This document shows, piece by piece, positions 8,621-16,421 of a stretch of 64,000 nt of DNA (the stretch's first letter is position 1; each line of letters opens with the position of its first letter). Origin of the DNA: VAZQ01 sp963785745 (GTDB taxonomy: Bacteria; Pseudomonadota; Alphaproteobacteria; Rhizobiales; Xanthobacteraceae). The stretch lies in NCBI GenBank assembly GCA_963785745.1, contig CAWAWR010000016.1, forward strand, positions 372,001 through 436,000. The letters run 5' to 3'. The translations under genes and the position numbers were made by a program. The notes beneath the pieces were generated by a model. It did not search any database. It was not told the DNA's origin and saw only the letters and a program-made list of their open reading frames with translations.

Positions 8621-9817
8621 TCACCGAGCCGCTTCGACCAGCGCCATGCCTTCCCCGCGCCAATGCCCAACACTGGTCACGACCACCTGGGCGAGGGCAC
8701 TCTCCATGACCTTTTCTGGACCGGAGGACGACGCCGGTGAAAACAACTTTTCGTGCCCCAGCGCGACCGTTGCAAGCGCAATATTCATGACGAATTGCGG
8801 CTCGATCCCATGGCCCACATGCGTCCCGGTGGCACGCGCAGGGACGTCGGGAATGGCCGTCAGCCATGCGCGCTCCTCGGCGGTTGCGGGCTCGGCGCCG
8901 GTCGCTCCGGAGATCACCGCGACGCGGCCGGGGACGAGGCGCGACGCGATGTTCTTCCACATCCGGGCAAGCGCCGCCGCCACCGCGCCGGGCTGCCGGT
9001 TCGCGCGGTCGGATTGCACGCTGGCGAGGCGCGCGAGCGGTTTCGCGTTGCGGGCGATCGCGTGATCGCGCGATTCCAGGACCAGGAACGCCCCCAGCGA
9101 CCCGAGCGCCATGCCGCCGCCGCGCGACGCGCGTTCCCAGACCGGCGCAAACGGTCCCGTCATGATGTAACCGCCGGCCCCGAACAGCAGCAGCATGTCC
9201 TTGCGCTCGCCATTGTAGGCGCCGCCGACCAGGCAGATGTCGCTCTGTCCGGACTGGATGCGCGATAGCGCGATGCGCACCGCGTCCGTTCCGGCCGCTT
9301 CCTCGCCCATGAAGGTTCGCGACATGCCGGTGACGCCGTGCACGATCGAAATATTGCCGGCGAGAAGGTTCGAGAGCTGCGCCAGGAACAATGTCGGACG
9401 CAGGTCGCTCATCAGCCGCTCGTTGAGGAACGCCTCCTTGTCCGCCGCCTTGCCGAGGCCGGTCAGGATCGTCGCGTCGACCGCCTCGTCGCGTTCGCCG
9501 CCGCCGGCGGCGACGATCATGTCCATGCGTCCCAAAAGCTCGGCGTTGCCTTTGGCGCCGGCGCTGTCGAGCGCAAGGCCCGCCGCATAGGTCCCGGTAC
9601 GCTGCCACGGCTCCATCTGGCGCTGATCGCCCTTCTTCGGGATCTGCTTGTCCAGTTCGAGCGGCGACAGCCGGTGCACGAAATAGGGCGCAAAGGCTTC
9701 CATGTCGGGCGCGCGCGGCGGCTCGTTGAGCCCAAGCCAATGCGCTTCCGCTCCTTCACCGAGGCAGGAGACGATGCCGATGCCGGTGATCCACGTTTCG
9801 CGGCCCGCGTCAGCCAT
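8621..9817 (-). CDS. fabF2: Ketosynthase-fold protein lacking catalytic Cys (FabF2XL, chain-length-factor-like)
   Basis: A 398-residue KAS-fold protein. The start ATG at 9817 overlaps the fabZ stop by 8 bases; the frame upstream of it is non-homologous shadow. Aligned by eye with its neighbour FabF1, the catalytic Cys position falls in MGEEAAGTDAV and is Glu173, and the first active-site His region reads SGATGAEP with no His; only the last GH (THVGHG) is kept. This resembles the KS-beta/chain-length factor subunits of type II polyketide synthases, where Cys is Gln. It is probably not catalytic alone and may set chain length with FabF1. Confidence 0.85.
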   Translation of the reverse strand: MADAGRETWITGIGIVSCLGEGAEAHWLGLNEPPRAPDMEAFAPYFVHRLSPLELDKQIPKKGDQRQMEPWQRTGTYAAGLALDSAGAKGNAELLGRMDMIVAAGGGERDEAVDATILTGLGKAADKEAFLNERLMSDLRPTLFLAQLSNLLAGNISIVHGVTGMSRTFMGEEAAGTDAVRIALSRIQSGQSDICLVGGAYNGERKDMLLLFGAGGYIMTGPFAPVWERASRGGGMALGSLGAFLVLESRDHAIARNAKPLARLASVQSDRANRQPGAVAAALARMWKNIASRLVPGRVAVISGATGAEPATAEERAWLTAIPDVPARATGTHVGHGIEPQFVMNIALATVALGHEKLFSPASSSGPEKVMESALAQVVVTSVGHWRGEGMALVEAAR

Positions 9818-10295
9818 TGGCGGCCAGCTCCATCGGGAACGAGATGGCGGCGGCGACCTTTTCCATGCTGCCGCGGAATTGCGGGCTCGGGAACGGAACC
9901 AGACGGAAGGTGATCTCTGCGTTGCAGAGCAATTTATCCTGGTTGCCATCCCGGCCGCGGATCTCGGCGCGGGTGACGGCGTAGCCCGACCCTTCGTGTT
10001 CGAGCGTCGCGTTGACGGTGAGCGCCATGCCGGGCGTCACGAACGACCGGAACTTTGCTTCCTTGACCGCCGCGAAGAACGGCATGCAGGTAAATTTGGT
10101 GACGCCGATGACCAGCCAGCCGGAGGCCTGCGCCATCGTTTCGAGCAGCAACACGCCGGGCATCAGCGGATAGCCGGGAAAATGCCCTTCGAAGATCGTG
10201 GACTCAGTCGGGACATTGGCTTCGACCTGGATGGTCCGTGCCGCAAGGTCGAGTGCGATGATCCGATCGATGAGCCTGAAATACTCGATCTGCAT
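9810..10295 (-). CDS. fabZ: FabZ-type 3-hydroxyacyl-ACP dehydratase of the VLCFA cluster
   Basis: A 161-residue hotdog-fold dehydratase. The hallmark EGHFPGYPLMPGVLLLETMAQ region (split by position: His38 and catalytic Glu52) is present. It removes water from 3-hydroxyacyl-AcpXL during chain elongation. It lies between acpXL and fabF2 and overlaps the latter by 8 bases. Its start codon lies in the first copy of a 24-bp tandem duplication, so a second ATG sits 24 bases upstream, but that one ends after five codons (MQIEY then TAG). The true start is therefore the ATG at 10295. Confidence 0.9.
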   Translation of the reverse strand: MQIEYFRLIDRIIALDLAARTIQVEANVPTESTIFEGHFPGYPLMPGVLLLETMAQASGWLVIGVTKFTCMPFFAAVKEAKFRSFVTPGMALTVNATLEHEGSGYAVTRAEIRGRDGNQDKLLCNAEITFRLVPFPSPQFRGSMEKVAAAISFPMELAANG

Positions 10296-10327
10296 GAGGC
10301 ACTAATACTCGATCTGCATGAGGCACT
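10280..10327. repeat. Perfect 24-bp tandem duplication at the fabZ start
   Basis: Two identical 24-bp units (10280-10303 and 10304-10327) lie head to tail. The unit contains the fabZ start codon and first four codons plus part of its leader. The upstream copy creates a 5-codon reading frame (MQIEY stop) directly before fabZ. The duplication abuts the palindromic element that follows, so the two probably arose in one insertion or repair event. Confidence 0.85.
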
Positions 10328-10420
10328 AGTTTCCCGATTCCGAAGCTCGTACCATTTTGCGGCGGCCTCCTATACGCACTTCGGAATCGAAGGACACCGG
10401 CAATTTTTTGGATCTAGTGC
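10323..10420. mobile_element. Palindromic MITE-like intergenic element between acpXL and fabZ
   Basis: A 98-bp segment bounded by GCACTAG and CTAGTGC. Inside it are perfect 10-bp inverted arms GATTCCGAAG (10336-10345) and CTTCGGAATC (10379-10388). It has no coding capacity and splits what is otherwise a tightly packed operon, leaving 139 bases between acpXL and fabZ. The design suggests a small non-autonomous palindromic element; no target-site duplication other than the adjacent 24-bp repeat is obvious. Confidence 0.5.
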
Positions 10421-10434
10421 GGCTTTGGTGAGGC

Positions 10435-10716
10435 TCAGGCCTTCCTGGCAGCGACGAGTTCGTCGATGCGGGTGCTCAAATTCTCCAGCACAAAATACTG
10501 CTCGGTGGTCGCGCGACCCTCGTTGACCTCCTGGGTCCACTGTTCGAGCGGCATCTTGATTCCGAACGTCTTGTCGATCGCGAAAGCGATGTCCAGAAAG
10601 TCGAGGCTGTCAATTCCAAGGTCATTGATCGCATGGCTCCCCGGCGTGATCTTGTCACGCGGGATGTCGCACGTTTCTGAAATGATATTGGCGACAGTCT
10701 CGTACGTTGCTGACAT
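10435..10716 (-). CDS. acpXL: AcpXL, specialised acyl carrier protein for very-long-chain fatty acid
   Basis: A 93-residue acidic acyl carrier protein. The phosphopantetheine attachment Ser37 is in LGIDSLDFLD. It is longer than housekeeping ACP (~78 residues) and carries the AcpXL-like C-terminal extension (PLEQWTQEVNEGRATTEQYF). It holds the growing 26-28 carbon chain for transfer by LpxXL to lipid A. It is the first gene of the cluster, so the promoter should lie in 10717-11040. Assignment is firm because all expected partner genes follow. Confidence 0.92.
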   Translation of the reverse strand: MSATYETVANIISETCDIPRDKITPGSHAINDLGIDSLDFLDIAFAIDKTFGIKMPLEQWTQEVNEGRATTEQYFVLENLSTRIDELVAARKA

Positions 10717-11040
10717 CTACAAGCCCATGATTCGTAAGGCGTTTTTCGTCGCCAGATGGTGTCCAGATGCGGGACGGGCCGCCCGGCGCCCGATCTGCCC
10801 GGCGGCCGTGATCGTATAGCGAACGGGGGCTGCGAGTTCAATGCCGCCGGGGTGACGGGGCCGCAAGCCGCCGCACCGCCTCGATTGACGATGACCCGCG
10901 TGCTGGCGGCGTGCTCGGCCGACCGATCTGATCGTGGCGCCGCCGCATGGGAAATATCCTCCAGTGGGACTATCATATCCGGGCTAAGCGCCATGCGGCC
11001 GGCAAGTCGAAAATCAAAGGCCGCGAATTGGGGAGGACTG
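10717..11040. promoter_or_regulatory. Divergent intergenic region between acpXL and the GlcG/HbpS gene
   Basis: About 320 bases without a credible gene separate the leftward acpXL cluster from the rightward GlcG/HbpS gene, so it must hold both promoters. The region is GC-rich on the acpXL-distal side. A GGGAGGA Shine-Dalgarno lies just before the ATG at 11041. I cannot assign a specific sigma-factor box with confidence. Confidence 0.4.
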
Positions 11041-11526
11041 ATGATGTGGATTCGGCCAGGTTTCTGCGCCGTGCTCGTGACGGCATGCACGATATCCAGC
11101 AATTCCGATGCTCAGGTTCTGATGCAGCGCGACGTATCGCTCGCCATGGCGCTGACGATTGCGACGTCGGCGTCCGCGGAATGCGGCGCCATCGCCTCGA
11201 TCGCCGTCGTCGATCGTGCCGGCCGCATCAAGGTGCTGCTGCAGGGCGATGGCGGGTCGCCGCACAATTTGGAGCTCGCGCGCCGCAAGGCCTATACCGC
11301 GCGCACGTTCCGGATGCCGTCGGCGGCCTGGGCGAAGCGGACCGAAACCACCAATATGGGACAGCGGATGCTGACCGACGTCATTCCGCTCGGCGGTGGT
11401 GTTCCGATCATGGTCGGTGACGACACCATCGGCGCCATCGGTTTGAGCGGCGCGCCGGGCGGCCAGGAGAAAGAGGAAGCGTGCGCCAGAGGCGCCATCG
11501 CAAAGGTCGCCGATCAGCTCAAGTGA
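11041..11526 (+). CDS. GlcG/HbpS family heme-binding-like protein, secreted
   Basis: A 161-residue protein of the GlcG/HbpS (DUF336) family. The ATG at 11041 follows GGGAGGA and starts a signal peptide with a Cys-containing core (WIRPGFCAVLVTAC), so a lipoprotein is possible. The mature part shows the family pattern AVVDRAGRIKVLLQGD, then RKAYTARTF, and ends with GAIGLSGAPGG before a short helix. HbpS binds heme in Streptomyces, but GlcG-family ligands are diverse. A second member is at 24507-25034. Confidence 0.8.
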   Translation: MMWIRPGFCAVLVTACTISSNSDAQVLMQRDVSLAMALTIATSASAECGAIASIAVVDRAGRIKVLLQGDGGSPHNLELARRKAYTARTFRMPSAAWAKRTETTNMGQRMLTDVIPLGGGVPIMVGDDTIGAIGLSGAPGGQEKEEACARGAIAKVADQLK

Positions 11527-11550
11527 CGATGTTCCGGAGAGGGAGCCGCA

Positions 11551-12363
11551 CTAGATAATGCGGCTCCTGATCCAGGCGGTTACGATCTCGGTGACGATCA
11601 CGACCGCGAAGATCACGACCAGCACCAGGCCGACCTGGTCCCAGTAGAGATTGTTGAGCGCGGTATCGAGCGCCATGCCGAGACCGCCGCCGCCCACGAG
11701 TCCGAGCACGGCGGACTCGCGCACGTTGATGTCCCACCGGAACGTCGCGATGGCGAGGAACGCGGGCTTCACCTGCGGCCAGTAGCCCTTGATCAGGATT
11801 GCCATCGGCGATGCGCCGGCGGCAACCAGCGCCTCGATCGGTCCGGGCTTCGCCTCCTCGATTGCTTCCGAGAGGAATTTCCCGGTGAAGCCGATCGAGT
11901 GCACCGCGATCGCGAGCATGCCGGCGAGCGCGCCGGGGCCGAACAGCGCCACGAAGAACAGCGCCCACACCATGGCGTGCACCGACCGGGTGGCGACCAG
12001 GATGAACCGGCCGATGGTGTTGAGGATGACGGAGCGCGTGATGTTGCGCGCCACCAGGAGCGAGACCGGGCCCGCCAGGGCGACCGCGAGAATGGTCCCC
12101 AGCGTTGCCGTGTGCAGGGTCTCCATGAGCGCCGCGTGCACGACCTTCGGATACCAGCTCCAGTCGATCGGCCACATGCGCACGAACAGGTCGACGGTCT
12201 GCTGTGGTGCGTCGTAGAGAAACTCCGGGATAATCTCGATGGTGCGTAGTGACCAGACCACCGCGATGATCACGAGCAGGTAGAAGGCGGAGCGCATGAT
12301 CCGCTCCGGCAGCGAGAAGCGATGCCACTGCCGCGGCCGGCCGGCTACGTCGGCGGTCGTCAT
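11551..12363 (-). CDS. phnE: PhnE-type phosphonate/phosphite ABC transporter permease (second copy)
   Basis: A 270-residue inner-membrane permease with six predicted helices and the permease EAA-like segment EEAKPGPIEALVAAGASP near residue 165. Its ATG overlaps the stop of the upstream permease gene (ATGA). It is last in the phnD-phnC-phnE-phnE operon. Two different permeases imply a heterodimeric channel, as in several alphaproteobacterial Phn systems. Confidence 0.9.
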   Translation of the reverse strand: MTTADVAGRPRQWHRFSLPERIMRSAFYLLVIIAVVWSLRTIEIIPEFLYDAPQQTVDLFVRMWPIDWSWYPKVVHAALMETLHTATLGTILAVALAGPVSLLVARNITRSVILNTIGRFILVATRSVHAMVWALFFVALFGPGALAGMLAIAVHSIGFTGKFLSEAIEEAKPGPIEALVAAGASPMAILIKGYWPQVKPAFLAIATFRWDINVRESAVLGLVGGGGLGMALDTALNNLYWDQVGLVLVVIFAVVIVTEIVTAWIRSRII

Positions 12364-13163
12364 TGGAACATCCTGCGCATCCAGCCCGACACGATCTCGC
12401 CGACCATGACGATGGCGATGATCGCCAGCACGATGCTGAGCACGAAGTCATAGTCGAAGCGCTGGAACGCGGTCAGCAGCGTTGCGCCGATGCCGCCGCC
12501 GCCGACAATGCCGACCAGCGCGGAATTGCGCAGATTCGAGTCGAGTTGGTAGGCGGAAAATCCGATGAACCGCGACATCACCTGCGGCATCACGCTCATG
12601 ATGACCACGGAGAGGAACGGCGAGCCGGTGGCGCGAACCGCCTCGACCGGATTCATCGACATTTCCTCCACCAACTCCGCGACCAGTTTCGAGAGAAAGC
12701 CGAGCGAGGCGACGATCAGCGCAAGAATGCCGGCGAGCGCGCCGAAGCCGACCGCTTTGACGAACAAGATCGCCACGATGACGGGGTGCAGGCTGCGGAA
12801 TAGCGCGATCAACGCACGCGCCGTCCAGGCCAGCGGGCGCGGCGCGAGGTTGCGCGCCGCGGCGAGGCCGAGCGGCAGCGACAGCAGGACGCCGACCACG
12901 GTGGCGATGATCGCGATCTGCAGGCTTTCGGTCATGCCGATGATGAGCAGCGCCAGCTTGTCGGGCGCGAAATCGGGCGGGAACATGCGCGACAGGAATT
13001 TCGCACCGTGGTCGAGTCCGATGAGGAAACGATCCCAGGTGATGTCGAGAATGGTGCTGGCGTAGACGACGTAGAGCACCAGCACGATCCAGCCGATGCG
13101 CGCCGGCCAGTTCGGCGGGAAGGCGACCCGCGGCCGTCCAACGGGCAGGGCGGCATCGCTCAT
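12360..13163 (-). CDS. phnE: PhnE-type phosphonate/phosphite ABC transporter permease (first copy)
   Basis: A 267-residue permease with six helices and the EAA-like loop EEMSMNPVEAVRATGSP. The start chosen is the ATG at 13163, which overlaps the phnC stop (ATGA); a GTG three codons earlier is open but breaks that pattern. With the next gene it forms the membrane channel, energised by PhnC. No C-P lyase (phnG-M) or phosphonatase genes are in the window, so the fate of the imported substrate is unknown. Confidence 0.9.
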   Translation of the reverse strand: MSDAALPVGRPRVAFPPNWPARIGWIVLVLYVVYASTILDITWDRFLIGLDHGAKFLSRMFPPDFAPDKLALLIIGMTESLQIAIIATVVGVLLSLPLGLAAARNLAPRPLAWTARALIALFRSLHPVIVAILFVKAVGFGALAGILALIVASLGFLSKLVAELVEEMSMNPVEAVRATGSPFLSVVIMSVMPQVMSRFIGFSAYQLDSNLRNSALVGIVGGGGIGATLLTAFQRFDYDFVLSIVLAIIAIVMVGEIVSGWMRRMFQ

Positions 13164-13966
13164 TCCAGCCACCCTTCGCCGCCGTAGATTTCAAGCAGGT
13201 GGGAATCTTTCAGCGCGGCCGGCGGCCCGTCGAATACGATCGCCCCCTTCGACATGCCGACGATGCGGTCGGCAAAGCGGCGGGCGAGCTCCACATTGTG
13301 CATGTTGACGATTGCCGGGATGTTGCGCTCGGCAGCGCGGCTGGCGATCAGCTCCATGATCTCGACCGAGGTCTTGGGATCGAGCGAGGAGGTCGGCTCG
13401 TCGGCCAGAACGAGCGCGGGCTCCTGCATCAGCGCGCGCGCGATGCCGACGCGCTGACGCTGTCCGCCGGACAACTGGTCGGCGCGCTGATTGGCGAAAT
13501 CGGCGAGGCCGACCGCGTCGAGAAGGATGAAGGCGCGCTCGATGTCGGCGGCTGGAAACCTGCGAAGCCATGCCCGCCACACCGGCACATAGCCGAGCCG
13601 GCCGCATAGCACGTTCTCGATCACCGATAGCCGCTCGACCAGATTGTATTCCTGGAAGATCATCCCGATGTGGCGCCGCATGGCGCGCAGCTCCGGACCG
13701 GTGAGCTGGACGATGTCCTGGCCGCGGAACAGGATTTCGCCCGATGTCGGCTCCACCAGCCGATTGATGCAGCGGATCAGCGTCGACTTGCCGGTACCTG
13801 ACGGCCCGATGATCGCGGTCAGCCCGCGGCCCTCGATTTCGAGCGACACGTCGCGCAGCACCGGTTGCCCGGCGCGATACTCCTTGCGGAGCTTATTGAT
13901 GATAAGCGACCGCTCCCGCGTGCGGGCAGCGTCGGTCGCCGGCGTGGCCGTTGCCAAGACACTCAT
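13160..13966 (-). CDS. phnC: PhnC phosphonate ABC transporter ATP-binding protein
   Basis: A 268-residue ABC ATPase. Walker A is GPSGTGKST at about residue 54, the signature LSGGQRQRVGIARAL follows, and Walker B is ALVLADEPTSSLD; the switch His lies in NMHNVELA. It overlaps the first phnE by 4 bases and starts 17 bases after the phnD stop. It drives uptake of phosphonate-like anions. Family and operon agree. Confidence 0.93.
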   Translation of the reverse strand: MSVLATATPATDAARTRERSLIINKLRKEYRAGQPVLRDVSLEIEGRGLTAIIGPSGTGKSTLIRCINRLVEPTSGEILFRGQDIVQLTGPELRAMRRHIGMIFQEYNLVERLSVIENVLCGRLGYVPVWRAWLRRFPAADIERAFILLDAVGLADFANQRADQLSGGQRQRVGIARALMQEPALVLADEPTSSLDPKTSVEIMELIASRAAERNIPAIVNMHNVELARRFADRIVGMSKGAIVFDGPPAALKDSHLLEIYGGEGWLE

Positions 13967-13983
13967 GGCATGTACTGGCGAAG

Positions 13984-15024
13984 CTATTTCTTGGGCGCTT
14001 GTTTGGCTTTGGCGCGAGCCTCGGCTTCGCGCTTCGCCTCGGCTTCATAGGCCGCCTTGTTGAAGGGCGTGCCGGTCGCTTCCGCGATGTCCCTCACCAC
14101 TTTCCAGTGCTCTAGGTAGTTGATGGGGAAGAAGCGGTCGTTGCCGTCGAATTCCTTGACCATCTCCGGCGTGAAGCGGAAGTTGAAGAAGCATTCCCTG
14201 ACCTTGGCGGCGAGCTCGGGCTTGAGGTCGTGCGCATAGGTGAATGACGAGGTCGGGAACAGCGGGCTCCGGTAGATGATGCGGATGTCCTCGCCCTTGA
14301 TCGTGCCGCGCGTGACCATGCGCGTATAGACGTCGGACGCGACCGGCGCCATGTCGTAGTCGCCGGAGGCGACGCCGAGCGCCGACTTGTCGTGCCCGCC
14401 CGACATCAGCGGGCGGTAGTCCGTGTCGGGTGTCAGTCCTTCCGGCGGAAACAGCACGCGCGGCGCCAGATTGCCGGAATTCGACGACGGCGATGTGTGC
14501 GCGACGCGCTTGCCCTTGAGGTCGGGCAGTTTCTGGAACGGGCTCGATGCGCGCACGAGCGCGATCAGGTTGTAGCCCTGCAATTCCTTCTCGGTGCCCT
14601 TGATCGCGAAGGGGATGGCGCCTGCGAGATTGACGGCAAATCCGGTCGGGCCGGTAGAGAAGCCGGCGATGTGCAGGCGGCCGGACCGCATCGCTTCGAT
14701 CTGCGCCGAGTTCGACTGCACGGGATAATAGACCACCCGCTTGGCGGTGCACTTCGTCAGGTGGTCGGTGAACGGCTTGAACACGTTGAGATAGACGGCG
14801 GGATCCTCGACCGGCGTGTACGCGAATACCAGCGTCGCGGGGTCTTTCCATTTGCGCGGATCGGTCGGCGCATCGGCGACGAGATCGTTGTTGTCGTCGC
14901 AATAGAGGGTGTCGAGCTGGCCGCAATTCTTGCAGTCCTGCGCATTCGCCGGCGGCGAGGGTGTCGCGGACCCGATCGATGCGGCGACGCCCGCGCATAA
15001 AAGCCAGCGAAACTCAGACCGCAT
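13984..15024 (-). CDS. phnD: PhnD phosphonate/phosphite ABC transporter binding protein
   Basis: A 346-residue periplasmic binding protein. The ATG at 15024 follows GGGAGGG and starts a signal peptide (RSEFRWLLCAGVAASIGSA). The mature N-terminus is unusual in carrying three cysteines in a short stretch (CKNCGQLDTLYCDD). The fold then shows FAYTPVEDPAVY and VQSNSAQIEAMRSGRLHIAG, typical of PhnD. The C-terminal ~20 residues are Lys/Ala rich. It heads the phnD-C-E-E operon and determines specificity; phosphonate, phosphite or phosphate-ester cannot be told apart from sequence. Confidence 0.9.
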   Translation of the reverse strand: MRSEFRWLLCAGVAASIGSATPSPPANAQDCKNCGQLDTLYCDDNNDLVADAPTDPRKWKDPATLVFAYTPVEDPAVYLNVFKPFTDHLTKCTAKRVVYYPVQSNSAQIEAMRSGRLHIAGFSTGPTGFAVNLAGAIPFAIKGTEKELQGYNLIALVRASSPFQKLPDLKGKRVAHTSPSSNSGNLAPRVLFPPEGLTPDTDYRPLMSGGHDKSALGVASGDYDMAPVASDVYTRMVTRGTIKGEDIRIIYRSPLFPTSSFTYAHDLKPELAAKVRECFFNFRFTPEMVKEFDGNDRFFPINYLEHWKVVRDIAEATGTPFNKAAYEAEAKREAEARAKAKQAPKK

Positions 15025-15321
15025 CAAACCCTCCCTTAAGGCGCCGTCGCACGCCCCGCGGGACGATACGCGGTGGTTCCGTAGCGGGCAACCCGCGTGG
15101 AACCTTGGCTCCAGCGCTGTTCCATTTGGAACCATGTTGCTGGTTTAGCGCTTCAATCGCAACAATCGGTCCAGGTTAACACTCATGAACGCCACCGCCC
15201 CACATTAACTCAAAATGACAGCATTGCTGCCGCACTGAGGTCCCAATGCGCTAGCAATGCCGCCCTCGGCCGGAGGCCGCAAAGAGAAAAAATCGTCTGA
15301 TGAAAAACAAGGAGCTGCTTA
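15025..15321. promoter_or_regulatory. Divergent phnD / rlpA-like promoter region with GTTCC palindrome
   Basis: About 300 non-coding bases separate leftward phnD from the rightward RlpA-like gene and must hold both promoters. A short palindrome GTTCCA-TT-TGGAAC lies at 15119-15132. An EcfG-type box was considered here but the -10 element does not match. No Pho box could be identified with confidence. Confidence 0.4.
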
Positions 15322-15681
15322 GTGAAGTACAACTTCATGCTTGCCGTCACATTCGCGACGGCTTTTTTCGTGGGGACTGCTGCTTCTCCCTCTAATGCAC
15401 AAACTCAATCGGGGATCGCGTCCGTCTATTCTACCAAACATGGAACCAAGACTGCGAGCGGCAAGCGGCTCAACGATGGGGCGATGACCGCCGCTCATCG
15501 TACGCTGCCGTTCGGCACGCAGGTCAAAGTGACCAACAAGCGCAACGGTCGATCGGTCGTCGTGACGATTACCGATCGGGGGCCGTTCATCCGGGGGCGG
15601 GTTATCGATCTCACGATGGCCGGCGCCAACGCAATTGGCATGGGCTTCGGCCTCGCGCCGGTCACGCTCAGCCGTCTCTGA
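15322..15681 (+). CDS. RlpA-like double-psi beta-barrel protein, secreted
   Basis: A 119-residue exported protein starting at a GTG preceded by AAGGAG. The signal peptide ends near SNAQT. The mature part is one double-psi beta-barrel domain with the family features GIASVYSTKHGTKTASGKR and ITDRGPFIRGRVIDLT. Full RlpA lytic transglycosylases add a SPOR domain, which is absent, so septal targeting is not expected. It may cleave or bind naked glycan strands in the periplasm. Confidence 0.85.
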   Translation: MKYNFMLAVTFATAFFVGTAASPSNAQTQSGIASVYSTKHGTKTASGKRLNDGAMTAAHRTLPFGTQVKVTNKRNGRSVVVTITDRGPFIRGRVIDLTMAGANAIGMGFGLAPVTLSRL

Positions 15682-15708
15682 ACAACATGTTGAGCGATCG
15701 CAGGCGGG

Positions 15709-16083
15709 TCAACGATCCGTCTGCGGTATCGCGAGTTGATTGCAGTTGCGTCCGCCTTGCAGATAGCAATCTTGTTTCTTCTGCATGTCGGCGATGCTGA
15801 CGGCAAGCCAGATACCTGAGACGATCAGGATGGTTGTGGCTACCAGGGCGAGGGCGTTCATCGTCATGCGATGGCGATAGTCGTCCTCGCCCTTGCTGCT
15901 TTCATATTTGGTGAGGTCCGCGACCGGCGTTTCGCCGGGATGCGATCGCTGCAGCGGCCACCGCCAGCCGCTCGGCGCGGCGCCGCGCGGCCGGAAGCGA
16001 ATGACGCGCCCGTCGTCCTTGGACTGTATCGATCGGTCTGGCATCGGCTGTCCGGACGGATATTTGTTCATTCGTATTGGCAT
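15709..16083 (-). CDS. Hypothetical single-pass membrane protein
   Basis: A 124-residue protein with a polar N-terminal half of about 70 residues and one transmembrane segment at about 75-98 (LALVATTILIVSGIWLAVSI). A short tail has two cysteines (DCYLQGGRNCNQL), placed outside the membrane if the polar N-terminus is cytoplasmic. It is convergent with the RlpA-like gene. I do not recognise a named family. An internal Met at residue 5 is an alternative start. Confidence 0.6.
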   Translation of the reverse strand: MPIRMNKYPSGQPMPDRSIQSKDDGRVIRFRPRGAAPSGWRWPLQRSHPGETPVADLTKYESSKGEDDYRHRMTMNALALVATTILIVSGIWLAVSIADMQKKQDCYLQGGRNCNQLAIPQTDR

Positions 16084-16421
16084 AACTTTGCGGCGACGCT
16101 AGCACGATTGGTCAGACCGAAATCGCAACCTTGGATTGCGATTCGAGATGCGGATACGATCACTGATAGCGGTTTCGACCCGGAACTAACCAAGGTTACG
16201 TAGATTTACGTACAAGATTCTTGTCGGGGGGGCTGGAATAGGTCAAAATCCGTTATGAGGTATTTGCCGGGGTACTGATCTGCCACTCTTGGCACCCGGT
16301 TCGTGCTAGTGATCAGTCAAAGGCCGCCTCCGGGCGGAAACAAGTCGGCCACAAAGGCCGCAAATTAAAGTGCCGGTGCGTGGTCGCCGGTGCGGGGAAA
16401 CGTCGAACCAGAGGTGGGCGC

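Noticed and set aside
15119..15148. GGAAC box with 16-base spacing as an EcfG promoter
   Set aside because: The -10 reads CGCT instead of CGTT and the nearest downstream start is over 170 bases away.
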